In this document: positions 43,300 through 53,600 of the stretch, one piece after another | How the letters are laid out: each line of letters begins with the position of its first letter | Position numbering within the stretch: position 1 is the first letter of the stretch | Made by a program: the position numbers and the translations under genes | Notes under the pieces: model-generated | What the model was told of the DNA's origin: nothing | Seen by the model: only the letters and a program-made list of their open reading frames with translations | Database searches by the model: none | Assembly (NCBI GenBank): GCA_036417435.1 | Contig: CM070911.1 | Coordinates: 5,952,001 to 6,016,000, forward strand | DNA: 64,000 nt | Direction: 5' to 3' | From: Inia geoffrensis | Taxonomy: Eukaryota; Chordata; Mammalia; Artiodactyla; Iniidae

Positions 43300-44410
43300 T
43301 GAAAGTCTGTTTATGAAGCAGTTTTGTCTTCAAATCCCCTTTCCCACCTCAGCAGAGGACTGAGGGTTTATGCTCTGGAGAGAATAGAACGGAAGGTGTC
43401 TAGACAGGAGGTTCCAGGCACAGCTGAAGCCTGGGGTACCATACAGAAACAGGGGGCAAATGAAGGTTTGTATACTGAATATTGAGACCCTGTACCCCAC
43501 TCCCAGCTCTCTTTTCTCACTCGACTTCCAGAATGTGTAGTCTGTCACCTCCAGGAAGAAGGTTAAACCGTCCTTCCTTGTGAACTTAAACCAGCCCAAG
43601 AAGGAAGATATAAAGGTCCTAATGTTGGTAGTTCCCCAGCAAAACAGCCCAGCCATGTCGACAATCTCGATCACACATTCAGTGCTGCCAATCAGCTTCT
43701 TACGCCCCACTCGTACATATGAGCCAGGAACCAAGGGTGTCAGACATCTGAAGAAAGCCTCTAACATGAGAGATAGAAACCAAAGCACAGAGAAGAGGTG
43801 CTACTTGGAGGAAACAGAGATAATGCACAGAGGAGAAAACATCAAAAACAGAGAGAGAAGAAGATATGGCATCCATAAAAAATGAAACTTTTTTTATAAT
43901 ATTTATATTTTAGAGGGATATTTAGAGGGAAAAAATCCACTGAAAATTTCAAATGTAATATCAAGAACAGAAATCTCATTTAAAAGATTAGGAGATAAAA
44001 TAGAAGAAATTGAGCAAAATTGAAGGCTTAGTTCAACAAGTTCAACATACAAAAATAGAATTCAGAGAGAGAAACCAAGGAAAACAGAGGAAAGGAAATG
44101 ATCAAGATATAGTTTAAGAAAATTTCTGAGAACTAAAAGACATGATTTTCTAGCCTAAAGGACCCATTGAATGCCCAGTAAAATAGATGAAAATAGACAC
44201 ACCCCAGGTTAATCATGAAATTTAAGAACATTGAGGACAAACAGAAGGCTCTACAAGCTGTCTGTGTCAGATATTCAAGGTGTCAAGATATTTACCACAT
44301 ACCTCTGGAAGCTACTAGAAGATTTTCTCCACCAAAACAAGAGAGAAAACTGTGAAAACATGCACTGGATGCAACTCAAGAGAAGATCAAATGATAAATG
44401 TCAGACTTCT
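43300..44410 (+). mobile_element. Ancient L1M-type 5'-region fragment
   Basis: From about 43730 the AT-rich, purine-rich sequence ('gaagaaagcctctaacatg', 'agaagatatggcatccata', 'aggacccattgaatgcccag', 'attttctccaccaaaacaag') resembles the 5'/ORF1 region of very old L1M elements in sense direction. The preceding part (43300-43730) is probably 5' UTR of the same element, but I cannot confirm this by eye. It carries a clean 152-codon antisense frame, listed separately. Confidence 0.5.
43330..43788 (-). other. 152-codon antisense open frame, unknown
   Basis: A minus-strand frame in AT-balanced DNA with a natural-looking amino-acid composition (for example 'LIGSTECVIEIVDMAGLFCW' and 'GLTFFLEVTDYTFWKSS'). 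I do not recognise the family. The location suggests antisense of an L1M 5' UTR, so a chance frame is most likely. A broken processed pseudogene is the alternative. No tail or target-site duplication was identified. Confidence 0.2.
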
Positions 44411-45599
44411 GGTTTCAGCTCCAACATGTAAAGAGCTCTGAAGTCATCATCCACCATCCTTACAACAACAACAACAAGAAAAGCTGGACAAACTGAAAAA
44501 CAATGACTTTTCTTGGACTCATTAGATAACTGATGTTGCGGGGCAAACTGCCACCCATAAATCTGGAGAGGCAGGTACATCCAGAGTCATAGCCAAGATC
44601 TTACCTGGAGCAAAATTTGCTGAAGTCATAAACTAGTAGGGACATTTAAAAGGCAATTTTGATGAATTGCTGGAGTCTTTTAGTGTGGACTAGCCTAAAA
44701 AAGAAAACTTCTGGAGCTATGGGACTGGGGGGGCTCTCACACTACTTTGGGCTTTACCTCTGGGAACCCCACCAAGTTCTCACAGTGAAGATCCAAGAAA
44801 AATCCCCTCATGGCTCTGGCAGGGGGAGGAAAAGGTAATCATGTGAAATATGCCCAGAGCATTCTCCATAACAAATGCCAACTCCTCAAGGGAGAAGAGT
44901 TTGCCAAGGCCTATCCCAGCTGAGGGAAGGGCATTCCTCCCAATACAGCACCCCCCAAGTCTTCTTGGATCATGTATCAGGGGAAAGACAGGGGAACATA
45001 GTTAGCAGGGATCATAGTTTCAAGGAAATAGATTTGGAACACTGCATCCAGGGAAGTGAGTAGAAGACAGGGAGACAAAAGCTACATTACTTATGATGGT
45101 CACAGCCTCGAAACAGAGGTCCATTAAAGACTGAGATATAATCAGAAGATAATAGAACCCTTTCCCCTTCCCAGTGCTTTACCATGGCACCAGTAGGGCT
45201 CAGTATAATAACTGGATTACCAATGGAAGAGCTGCAAGACTCAGCCTTTCTCTGAGAAGGAGAGCTTAGGGAAGCCCACAGTCAAGAGGGGAGCAAAGCA
45301 AGGACATTCAGGGGATTTGAAGCCTCTGGCACACACAGCTACAGCAAATATGAAACACAGCCCAGCTTCTAGTCAGATTTACATAAGTCCTCACACGAAA
45401 GCCTATTTCCATCAATTCCTTTTACCCAGCACAACATGTCTGGCTTTCAACAAGAAAGTATAAGGCATGCCAAAAGGCAAACAAAACCACAGCCTGAAGA
45501 GACAAGCAATCGTCAGAACCAGACTCAGATATAACACAGATGTTGGAATTATCAGACAGGGAATTTTAAATAACTATGATTAATATGTTAAGGATTCTA

Positions 45600-46275
45600 T
45601 TGGAAAAAGTAGACAAAATGTAAGACCATATGGGTAATGTAAGTGGAGAGATGGAAACCCTAAGAAAGAATCAAAGTAAATTAGAAACACTATCACGTCA
45701 AAAACACTGAAAATGAAGAATGCCTCTGACGGACTCATTAGTAGCCTGGACGTAGCCAAGAAAAGGATCAGTGAGCTTGAAGATAAGTCAAAATAAAACT
45801 TTCAAACTGAAAGGCAAAGAGCAAAAAGAATGAAAAAATAGAACAGGTATCCAAGAACAGTGGAACATGTTCAAAAGGTATAACATATGCATAATTGGGA
45901 TGCCAGAAGGAGAAGAGAATAGAGCAAAAGAAATATTTGAAGCAAGAATGGCCAAGAACTTTCCAAAGGTAATGACAGATACCAAATCACAAATCCAGGA
46001 AGTTCGGAGAATACCAATCAGGATTAACACCAACAAGTCTAGACCTAGGCATATCATATTCAAACTGCAGAAAATGAAAACAGAAAAGAAAATCTTGAAT
46101 TGCAGTCAGAGGGAAAAACACCTTTTCTACAGGGGAACAAGGATACAAAAATTACAGCATATGCCTCACCAGAAGTCGTGCAAGCAAGAAGAGAGTGGTG
46201 CAAAATATTTAAAGAAAAATAAAATACCAACTTGGAACTGTATATCCAGAGATATTATCCTTCAAAAGTGAAGGA
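45600..46275 (+). pseudogene. L1 ORF1 remnant
   Basis: Encodes pieces of L1 ORF1p, the RNA-binding chaperone of the L1 particle. A coiled-coil-like part ('SLDVAKKRISELEDKS') is followed, in the open stretch from 45867, by the RRM/C-terminal domain ('NICIIGMPEGEENRAKEIFE', 'NFPKVMTDTKSQIQEVRR', 'PIRINTNKSRPRHIIFKL'). Stops and frameshifts break the N-terminal half, and the end is cut by an inserted L1 tail at 46280. Not functional. Confidence 0.88.
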
Positions 46276-46279
46276 GAAA

Positions 46280-46509
46280 ACTCTTCAAATTTTCTACAAT
46301 AATTATGTACAGTTTTCTGTCTGTCAACAAAACGGAGAACACAAGGAAATTTTTGAAGGTGATGAATATGTCACTACCTGACTGTGGTGATGTGGTCACA
46401 GAGGTATCCATACGTTCAAACTCACCATATTGTATACTTAAAATGTGTGTAATATTTCGTATGTCAGTTATATCTCAATAAAGCTGTTTTCAATAAATAA
46501 ATAAATAAA
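46280..46509 (+). mobile_element. L1 3'-end inserted into the older L1M
   Basis: An L1 tail ('gaaatttttgaaggtgatga', 'tgtggtgatgtggtcacag', 'atatctcaataaagctgttt') ends in (AAAT)n at 46493-46509. The 9-bp duplication AAGGAGAAA at 46271-46279 and 46510-46518 flanks it, and the host L1M sequence reads continuously if this block is skipped. Confidence 0.85.
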
Positions 46510-47039
46510 AAGGAGAAATAAAAACATTCTCAACCAGACAAAAACCAGCAGACCTCTACTGCAAAAAATGGTTCAAAGAAATTCTTCAGAGAGAAAGAAA
46601 ATGATATAGGTAAGAAATTCAGATCTACTTAAAAGAGAAAAAGTGTTGGGGAAGGAATAGATAAAGGTTAAATAAAATCTTTTGTTTTCCTTACTCTTAA
46701 TAGATCTAAAAGAAAACTGATTAAAGCAGTAATAGTAACTGTGTTGAGTGATTACAGCACATAAATAAAGAAAATGAATGCCAGCAATATTTAAGGGATA
46801 ACTGAGAGGGATTACAAACTTTCAGTTAAAAGTTACCTGAGTGAATTGTAAAGCGATACAGTGTTATTTGAAGGTGGACTTTGAATAGTTTAAAATGTGT
46901 ACTTTAAACTTTAAGGCAACTACTATTGAAAAATTTTTTAAAGTATAACCGATACTCTGAGGAGATACAATGAAATCATATAAAATGTTCAATTAAAACC
47001 AGAGAAAACAGAAAAGATGGGGGAAAAAGCAAAGAAAAA

Positions 47040-47660
47040 AATGAATGTAACAATAGTAAGCAGAAATATGGTCAATATTAATCCAACTATATCAATAATC
47101 ACTTAAAACATGAATGATCTATATACACCAATTAAAAGACAGTGTTTATCGGAGGGGATAAAAAACTAGACCCAACTAACTATATGTTGGATACGAGAAA
47201 CCCACTTTAAATGTACAGACACAGATGGATTAAAAGTAAAGGGATGGAAAAAGATATATCATGCTAACACTAATCAAAAGAAAGCTGGAGTAGTTACATA
47301 ATTTCAGACGAAACAGACTTCAAAATATGAAAGATTATCAGGGATAAAGAGGGGACTTACATAATGACAAAGGGGTCAATTCTCCAAGAAGACATAAAAG
47401 TCCCTAACACATATGTACCTAATAACAGAGCATCAAAATACAAGAGGCAAAAACTGATGGAACTTCAAAAAGTACACACATTAGCTACTATAGTTGAAAG
47501 CTCCAACACCCCTGTGTCAGTAATTGGTAGATACAACACGCAGAAGATCAGTAAAGGTAGAGATAACCTAAATAGTCAATGTGGTCTACTTGACATTTAC
47601 AGAATACTCTCTCCTACAACACAATACAATTTCTTCTCAAAGAGCATAACTCAATTTACA
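47040..47660 (+). pseudogene. L1 ORF2 endonuclease-domain remnant
   Basis: Translated segments match the apurinic-like endonuclease at the ORF2p N-terminus: 'TPIKRQCLSEGIK', 'RETHFKC' (catalytic-region Glu kept), 'LKVKGWKKIYHAN', 'KGSILQEDIKVPNTYVPNN' and 'LLDIYRILSPTTQYNFFS'. The usual GDFN motif reads ESSN, so the catalytic Asp is lost. At least three stops break the frame. The part at 47364-47663 stays open by chance. No reverse transcriptase follows. Confidence 0.87.
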
Positions 47661-47900
47661 TAAAGGTGAAAAATAGCAAAACTAATCTGTTGTTAGACAT
47701 CAGGATAATGGTTACCTCTGGGGAGAAGGATAAGAGCGGTAACTGGGAGGCAAATACGAGACAGTTTTGGGGATACTAGCGAGGTTCTATTTCTTGACGA
47801 CTGCATGTGTACATTATGATCATTCATCAAGACAGGCACTTACGCTTTGTGCACTTTTTTTGTATGCATATTATGCTTCAAGTAAGTGAATGTTTTAAAA
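47661..47900 (+). mobile_element. L1M 3'-end
   Basis: Contains 'ggttacctctggggagaagg', 'tatttcttgacgactgcatg', 'cattcatcaagacaggcact' and 'tatgcatattatgcttcaag', an L1M tail. It is either the end of the element before it after a large ORF2 deletion, or a separate insertion. Confidence 0.7.
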
Positions 47901-49084
47901 GGCAGAAAGACAAAGGGATGCCCCAAGATGACGGAGTTACCTGTAGGACAGTCAGTACAGATGCCCAAAGGGCTACCAGTCCAGCTTGGAGCATCGCAGG
48001 AGATGCCAGAGTAGGTCATTTCAGGAGGATGACATTGACCTGCTCCAAAACATCCAGAATCTCAAGGAGAAGAGGAAAGTATCACAAGGGCAGGAGAGGT
48101 GGAGATGGAGCCATATCTCCACAGACTCCTCAAAAGTACAGAGGTTCCCAAAGACCTTTCTTCTCTCACAGAGGGAAATGGGAGGGGGTCAGATGAATGA
48201 TTTGACGACTTTGATCAAGCCTCATGGGCTTAGGCAGAAATAAGCAGAGCCCCCGAATGGAGTCTAAAGAAATAGAAATATTATTTTCTTGCTCAACATG
48301 CTTCCTTTCGTGTGGATGCATTGCAAATTGTCACGTGACTTCGTGATGCTTGTTTCATGAGCGAAAACAATGACCCAATTGAAATTTCTCAAATTCCTTG
48401 AGACGGTGTTAATTCCAAATTTATCAATAGTTTCGGTACAGAGCTAAATCCTAGCTCGCTTGCTTTATCTTTGCATTTCTTCCCTCCTGGATCTAATAAA
48501 TGGCTTATTTTCAATTTCCCTAATTTTTCATTATAACAGGCAGAGGCCAAGAGAGCAGAGATAAATGAAGTTATTAAATGGTCTCTCCACACCCTTTCTT
48601 GATCCCAACATTTATTCATTCACTCCTCTTCTTATGCAGGAAAGGACAAATGAGTGAAGAAATTGATGATTTCATCAGAGCTACCAGCACATAACAGTGT
48701 GAAATGCCTTCACCTCCTTCCTTCGCTTTCCCACTGCCAGCTGTTGATGCCAAAAAGCCTCAGAATCATCTAGATGCAGACATCAAAGGGACAGAAGGGA
48801 ACGCAACAACTAGATCAATCAACCGTGAAAAATCAGGAGGGTTTTTTCTTTTTCTGGTAACGTTTTTATAATTAACCTACAAACCTAAATTCTGTGCAAA
48901 AGAAACCAGTGCCAAATCCCAACGTCGTAATAAAATCCCTGCTTCTTAGTTTCACATTTCAGGCATGCCTAGATATTAACTCCGCACTTCCTCTGCTCCT
49001 ATGCTAATAAGGAGTGAAAGAAACCCTCCGTCTTAACCTGTGGCCTTAAATTTAATCCCAGGTCTCTAGGGGGCCTTACTGCTT
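47901..49084. other. AT-balanced single-copy DNA
   Basis: A frame at 47986-48243 gives a charged, helix-prone peptide (contains 'DDIDLLQNIQNLKEKRKVS') that I do not recognise. A retro-pseudogene fragment is possible. The rest shows no gene or repeat. Confidence 0.35.
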
Positions 49085-49195
49085 TTCTAGTCTGGCCTCC
49101 TCATTACACGGATAAAACCAGAGGCCCAGGGAGACAGCATTCTGCCCAAGGTTACACAAGGTCAGAGGCGCCGCTGGGACCAGAAACTGACCCTG
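49085..49195 (-). mobile_element. MIR SINE (inverted)
   Basis: Reads 'ctcattacacggataaaacc', 'agaggcccagggagacagc' and 'cccaaggttacacaaggtca', an inverted MIR core. Confidence 0.75.
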
Positions 49196-49568
49196 CCCCT
49201 GCCTTTACCTGCGTGGCCCCCAGGAGGGGAAACCCCAGTCCCAAAGGTGCCGGTTCCCCCCTACAGCCTGGAGTCCCTGCCCTGACCCCCAGAGCTGCTG
49301 CCAGCCCCGTGATAACTGTCCCAAACTTCTCCCCCTCCTCAAAGCTAGGCGCTGCCGCCTCCCTCCCTGTCAGCGTTTCTGAGGCCACCAGCAGAGAGGA
49401 ACTCTCCCCACTTGCAGCCAGGCCCACCTCTGCCCTGTCTTGTCCCTCCTTCCCCGCAAGGCCAATCTCTAGCTGGGCTCTTGACCGACCCCCTTCCAGC
49501 TTCCCCAGGTCCCTGTCACATGGATGAGCAGCTGAGCCCGGGAGCCGTCTCTCTCCTCTCTCTCTCTC
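49196..49568. other. C-rich single-copy DNA
   Basis: Ends in a (CT)n run at 49551-49570. P/S-rich frames on both strands look like chance. Confidence 0.4.
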
Positions 49569-49582
49569 TCCACCAGGTTCTT

Positions 49583-49685
49583 TTTTTATTTTTATTTTTT
49601 AATTTTTATTTTGTATTGAAGTATAGTTGATTAACAATGTTGTACTAGTTTCAGGTGTACAGCAAAGTGATGTAGGTATACATAT
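49583..49685 (-). mobile_element. Very short L1 insertion (103 bp), inverted
   Basis: The plus strand starts with the poly-T/A-rich complement of the tail, then 'ttgtattgaagtatagttg', 'attaacaatgttgtactag' and 'ttcaggtgtacagcaaagtg', the inverted end of the cetartiodactyl L1. A 14-bp duplication TCCACCAGGTTCTT (49569-49582) recurs as TCCACCAGCTTCTT (49686-49699). It is an extreme 5' truncation. Confidence 0.93.
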
Positions 49686-49699
49686 TCCACCAGCTTCTT

Positions 49700-50694
49700 G
49701 CAATCGCTTTTCAAAGCTGGTGTCTTTCGTCTTAGAGAACAGCACACATGCCCAGGTCTTGGGCTCTCTGCCTTTCTGGCTGGCCCCCTGTGCTCTCTCC
49801 TCCCCACACCGATCCTCACTTGATCACGGGAAGGGGAGCAACTGGTCCAGGGGACAAGGGTTCAGGCCGACCACACGTGGTCAGTTCATGTGAGTCCCCA
49901 AGTCCCAGGGAGAGGAGCTCAAACTGGTGACCTCAGCTCCACTGAGTGGAAGCCCAGAATCCTGGCTGCAATGGGCACCCAGATGACACGGTAAGGGTGT
50001 GCTCCCAGAGCTGGCTGCTCTGTCCACCACAGGTCGCTGAGGAGTGCCCTCCACCTTCCCGGGACCTGAGGGGCAGGGGCCTGACAGGCCGCATGGCTGA
50101 ACATCAGAGACCCCGGCCAGCCCGGGCACCAGGGTGGCACCCGGGCCTCGAACCCACAGTCCTAAATGCAATGCTGCAAACTGACTGCCCATGAAGAGCC
50201 AGGAGTGACCCGCGGACCCAGGTCTATGCTGGCCAACACGACACCCCCGCCCCGCGTCCTGGCCATGGAGGGCTGCTCCAGCAGGGCTGTGCTCAGCAGG
50301 CCACCCTGCAATCCGGTCAGCCTCTGAGAACACAGCAAGCAGCCCTGTCTGCAGGACCGGAGTGGGGAGAAACCAGTGAAAACTGGCCCAGGCCTAAGCC
50401 TTCAGTCTGAACACGAAGTTGCCACTCTGAACGGCTGGTGGGCTGAGGCCAGATGTGCACACCTGCCCAGGGGCTGGGCGCTGGGTGTCGTGCACACAGG
50501 CCTCGGCGGCTCCCAGGCTCAGCTGCTCTCCGCCCCTCCCTTCCCCTCACTGCACCTCACAGACGTCATTAGATAGTAAGGATCAGGGCCACCGTGCACC
50601 CCAGTGAAACATGGCACCTCCCGGGGAGGCAGCTCCCCGAGAATTCCGGGAGGGGAGGTGACCTTGACCTGGGGGCAGCGGAGCAGGCGGGAAC
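49700..50694. other. GC-rich single-copy DNA
   Basis: No gene recognised. The minus-strand frame of 150 codons at 49881-50333 overlaps frames in other phases and has no domain. Confidence 0.4.
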
Positions 50695-50860
50695 AGAGCT
50701 CCAGGAGACCGGGCAGCAATCCCGATTCGGAGCCACAAGTCCTTGGGAGAGTTACGTAACCGCCCGATTTCCGTGTCCTCTTCTCTAAAATGGGGTGACA
50801 CTGGTGCCACCCTCATGGCTATACTGAAGAGGCACATCACACGCAGGGCGGTGGGGCTCT
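50695..50860 (+). mobile_element. MIR SINE
   Basis: Shows 'gattcggagccacaagtcc', 'gagagttacgtaaccgcccg', 'tttccgtgtcctcttctc' and 'taaaatggggtgacactgg'. Confidence 0.75.
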
Positions 50861-51910
50861 TCCCTCTTCTGTTGGTAAGTAGGCCAGTTTTTCATTGCTC
50901 CAGACAAACAGAATGGACTGATTTCATGACCTTCTGACAGCTCTATTGTGTTTCCAAAAGCCACATGTTACTCCTTCCCTTTGGGACTCGGTGGGGAGGA
51001 AAAGGCCTTGACCCCCGCAGCCATGCCCACAAGGAGGCCGTCACGTCCCTCCTTCTTCACAGATCAGATACTGATTAAGGACCTTCATTCTAGAGAAGGG
51101 AAGTAGAGAGTAAATGACAAGCTTAATGCATAAAGAAGGGCTATGTTATGTTAAAGGTCGCACATATTTTGGGGGGAAAAGAGTAAGGAAGGGGGCCTGG
51201 GAGGCGGGGGAGGGGGGCAGCTGTTGCATGAATTAAGTGGGTCTACGTGGCCCTCTCTGGGAGAAGAGGTCAGCAAAGGCTCGGTTCAGTCAAGGGGCAA
51301 TCTGGGGAACACCCCTTCCAGACACAGGGAATGGCTGGAACAGAGCACGGAGGCGGACGCGTGCCCAGCGTGCTTGCAGATGCCTTCCCCAGCCAGACGC
51401 CTGTCTACCCCTTGACCCCAGGTTCGGGATCCTGGGCATCTGTGGGCAACGGGGACGGGAGCCAGGCCTTGCCCCTGGTGGTCCGAGGCTGGCCGGTCTA
51501 GTAGCGGAGACCCGGTCTCCCTGACCCGCCCAGGTTTCCCTGTATCACCCGCTCCAGCTGGAGACTCTGTTACTACAGAAAGAACCCTCAGAGCAAATTG
51601 CCCTTCGGGACACCCACCTTTGCTGTTTCCCACCCTGAGCTTACACCCTGATCAGCCAGACTGCACTTTCTCATCAGGCCCGTAACAGGGTCTCCCCCAG
51701 CTCGCCTCACTGGGTCCAGCAGTGGGTCCTGCTGTAGGGGTCCAGGCCCACGCCCCAAATCTCCTCGGATGCAGCTAACCGCAGTCTGTCAGCACTCCCC
51801 AGTCACCACTCACGGCCACCAGGAGCGGTGGGTGGGACCGGAGGCGGCCTTGGAGAGGGAGGGCTTCCTGGATGGTGAGTAGACGGTGGACGGATGGCGG
51901 GTTAGTGAGG
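50861..51910. other. Single-copy DNA with a G-rich patch
   Basis: 51189-51219 carries several G-runs (GGGGGCC, GGG, GGCGGGGG, GGGGGG) with quadruplex potential. The frames at 51224-51633 show no domain. No gene recognised. Confidence 0.4.
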
Positions 51911-51987
51911 AAGGACGGATGAAGGAGTTGAGGGGGCCACGGATGAAGGAGTTGAGGAAGGACGGATGAAGGAGTTGAGGGGGCCAC
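51911..51987. repeat. Minisatellite built on a 17-bp core
   Basis: The core GGATGAAGGAGTTGAGG occurs at 51917-51933, 51941-51957 and 51964-51980. A larger period of 47 bp joins the first and third copies with their flanks (AAGGAC before, GGGCCAC after). Confidence 0.9.
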
Positions 51988-52405
51988 AGGGAAGCTGCCT
52001 CTAGGAGAGAAAACAGTCCGATGCTGCCCCAGAAAGGATTCTAAAGAGAGATGCTCTCTCACCCGTGAAGTGCTCTTTCTATCACCCGCCCCCCACACTA
52101 GTGCAGCCCCCTCTGTTTCTGGCCCTCGCCCCCAGACTTACAGCCAAAGAGACCTCCACCTCCCTGCGTCATCAGCCGTGGAAACCTAGATGCTTGGAGA
52201 ACACTCCCCAGGTGCCTCAGAGCCCCGTGGGGCGGGCAGTGGGCAACAGAATTACTTCTTCAAATGAAAACCCGGGGAGAGCTCCAGTAGACAAACCGGA
52301 CAAGTGAAGCTTGTCTGATCGAAGTGAAAAAAGGAACATGGCTGCTGGGCGCTCAGCCCTCACCCACCCCAAGACACCCCTGTGCCTCAACTGTGTCAGC
52401 GAGGG
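51988..52405. other. Single-copy DNA
   Basis: No gene or repeat recognised. Confidence 0.4.
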
Positions 52406-52480
52406 GTGTGTGTGTGTGTGCGTGTGTCAGTGTAGGAGAGACGCAGAGAGAGACACCGAGAGAGAAATGCGGAGAGAGAT
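52406..52480. repeat. (GT)n followed by GA-rich tract
   Basis: A short GT run to about 52427 and then AGAGAG/GACAC-rich purine-rich DNA to about 52480. Confidence 0.8.
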
Positions 52481-53051
52481 CTTGATTAATATATAATTTA
52501 CCTCAACAGCTAAATACACAGGCCACAGTCATGACCATTTCACCAAGTGGCCATAAAACTGCAAGGTAAATAGGAAATCCCTAAATGACAGGGGTTTTTC
52601 TGAGTAGGGAGCGGTGTGATAGAGTGCTATCTGAACCAGGTCAAGCTTTCGATGACCTGGGTGTAGTGGACAAACAGACAAGGCCCTGTTTCTCCCCATC
52701 GACGGCCGCATGATACCCTCTGCAAGGCTGAGAGCCCGGCTGCGAGCCAGGGTCAAGGACAGGTCCCCACGGCTCCTCCTGGGAAGTGGGCTCCCCACCC
52801 TCGTGACAGCAGCCGGGACAAGGGGGCACACTTGGCAAGGATGGGGTCCGGTGCTCCCCACAACACACACACACTCACTTTTCGATGCCAGCCTTCCAAA
52901 CGACGTGCTCAGGGACCACCTTTCCCCCACGAGACAGGATGACCCAGTCCCTCCATCTTCCTGCCCCTACCCCGGAACCCCCAACTCCAGGCCTGCGTGC
53001 CTCAGCTCCCCAGGAAAACTGGTCTCTACGACTGAACAGCCATAGAAAACA
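52481..53051. other. Single-copy DNA
   Basis: No gene recognised. Frames on both strands overlap. Confidence 0.4.
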
Positions 53052-53088
53052 CTTTTTTTTTTTTTTCTTTTCCTTTTTTTCCAAAAAA
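53052..53088. repeat. Poly-T / polypyrimidine tract
   Basis: A T-rich run with a few C interruptions. It is not adjacent to a recognised retroelement. Confidence 0.85.
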
Positions 53089-53268
53089 GGAAAGGCCTCA
53101 GACTTAGGATCCTGTGGCTGGCGGTGCTCCAAGCAGATTCGGGCCCCAAGGGGCCTCCTCCTGCCCATCAGCCTGGGAGGAGGGTCTCACTCAGGGAAAA
53201 CACTGCTGCTCTTTTCTCCTGGCCTCGCTGCTGCCCGAGTGGCCAGGAGCAACCAGGGGCCATCAAAC

Positions 53269-53292
53269 GGGGGGCGGAGGGGGGGGGTGGGG
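53269..53292 (+). repeat. G-quadruplex-prone G-run cluster
   Basis: Runs of 6, 2, 9 and 4 guanines separated by single C, A and T. The long run can supply two tetrad strands, so a quadruplex is plausible. Confidence 0.7.
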
Positions 53293-53424
53293 AGCCCACG
53301 GAGGTTCAGCAGAGGGACGGCCCACGGATAGCACAGGGCTGCCCTAGACAGGACAAGTATGGAAGCAGGAGGGAGGAGAGTGACAGCTTTAAAGACAGCG
53401 GGAGCACAGTAGGAAGTGACATCC
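53293..53424. other. Single-copy DNA
   Basis: No gene recognised. Confidence 0.4.
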
Positions 53425-53600
53425 CTTTTAAGCACCTACAATGCCAGGCCCTATGTCAGATGCCTAGCACCTTCACCAGAGTCTTCCAAAGTAAGACTCC
53501 TCGTATCCATTTGATGGATGAAGGAACTGAGACTCAGAGAGGTTAAGACACTCGCCCACAGTCACACAGCTAGCAAGTGTCAAACCTGAGAATGAACCTG
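53425..53600 (-). mobile_element. MIR SINE (inverted)
   Basis: Reads 'tttgatggatgaaggaactg', 'agactcagagaggttaagac', 'actcgcccacagtcacacag' and 'ctagcaagtgtcaaacctga', one of the best preserved MIRs here. Confidence 0.9.

Larger units (their letters stand above)
44415..47660 (+). mobile_element. Ancient L1M, 5' UTR through ORF1 into ORF2
   Basis: The longest LINE of the window. In order: 5' UTR-like DNA (44415-45400), 'aaggcatgccaaaaggcaaac', 'accagactcagatataacac', 'atgttggaattatcagacag', ORF1 (about 45600-46275, then interrupted by another L1), the inter-ORF part ('gttatttgaaggtggac') and the ORF2 endonuclease region (about 47040-47650). The reverse transcriptase and the rest of ORF2 are missing. 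The copy is old and unable to move. Confidence 0.88.
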
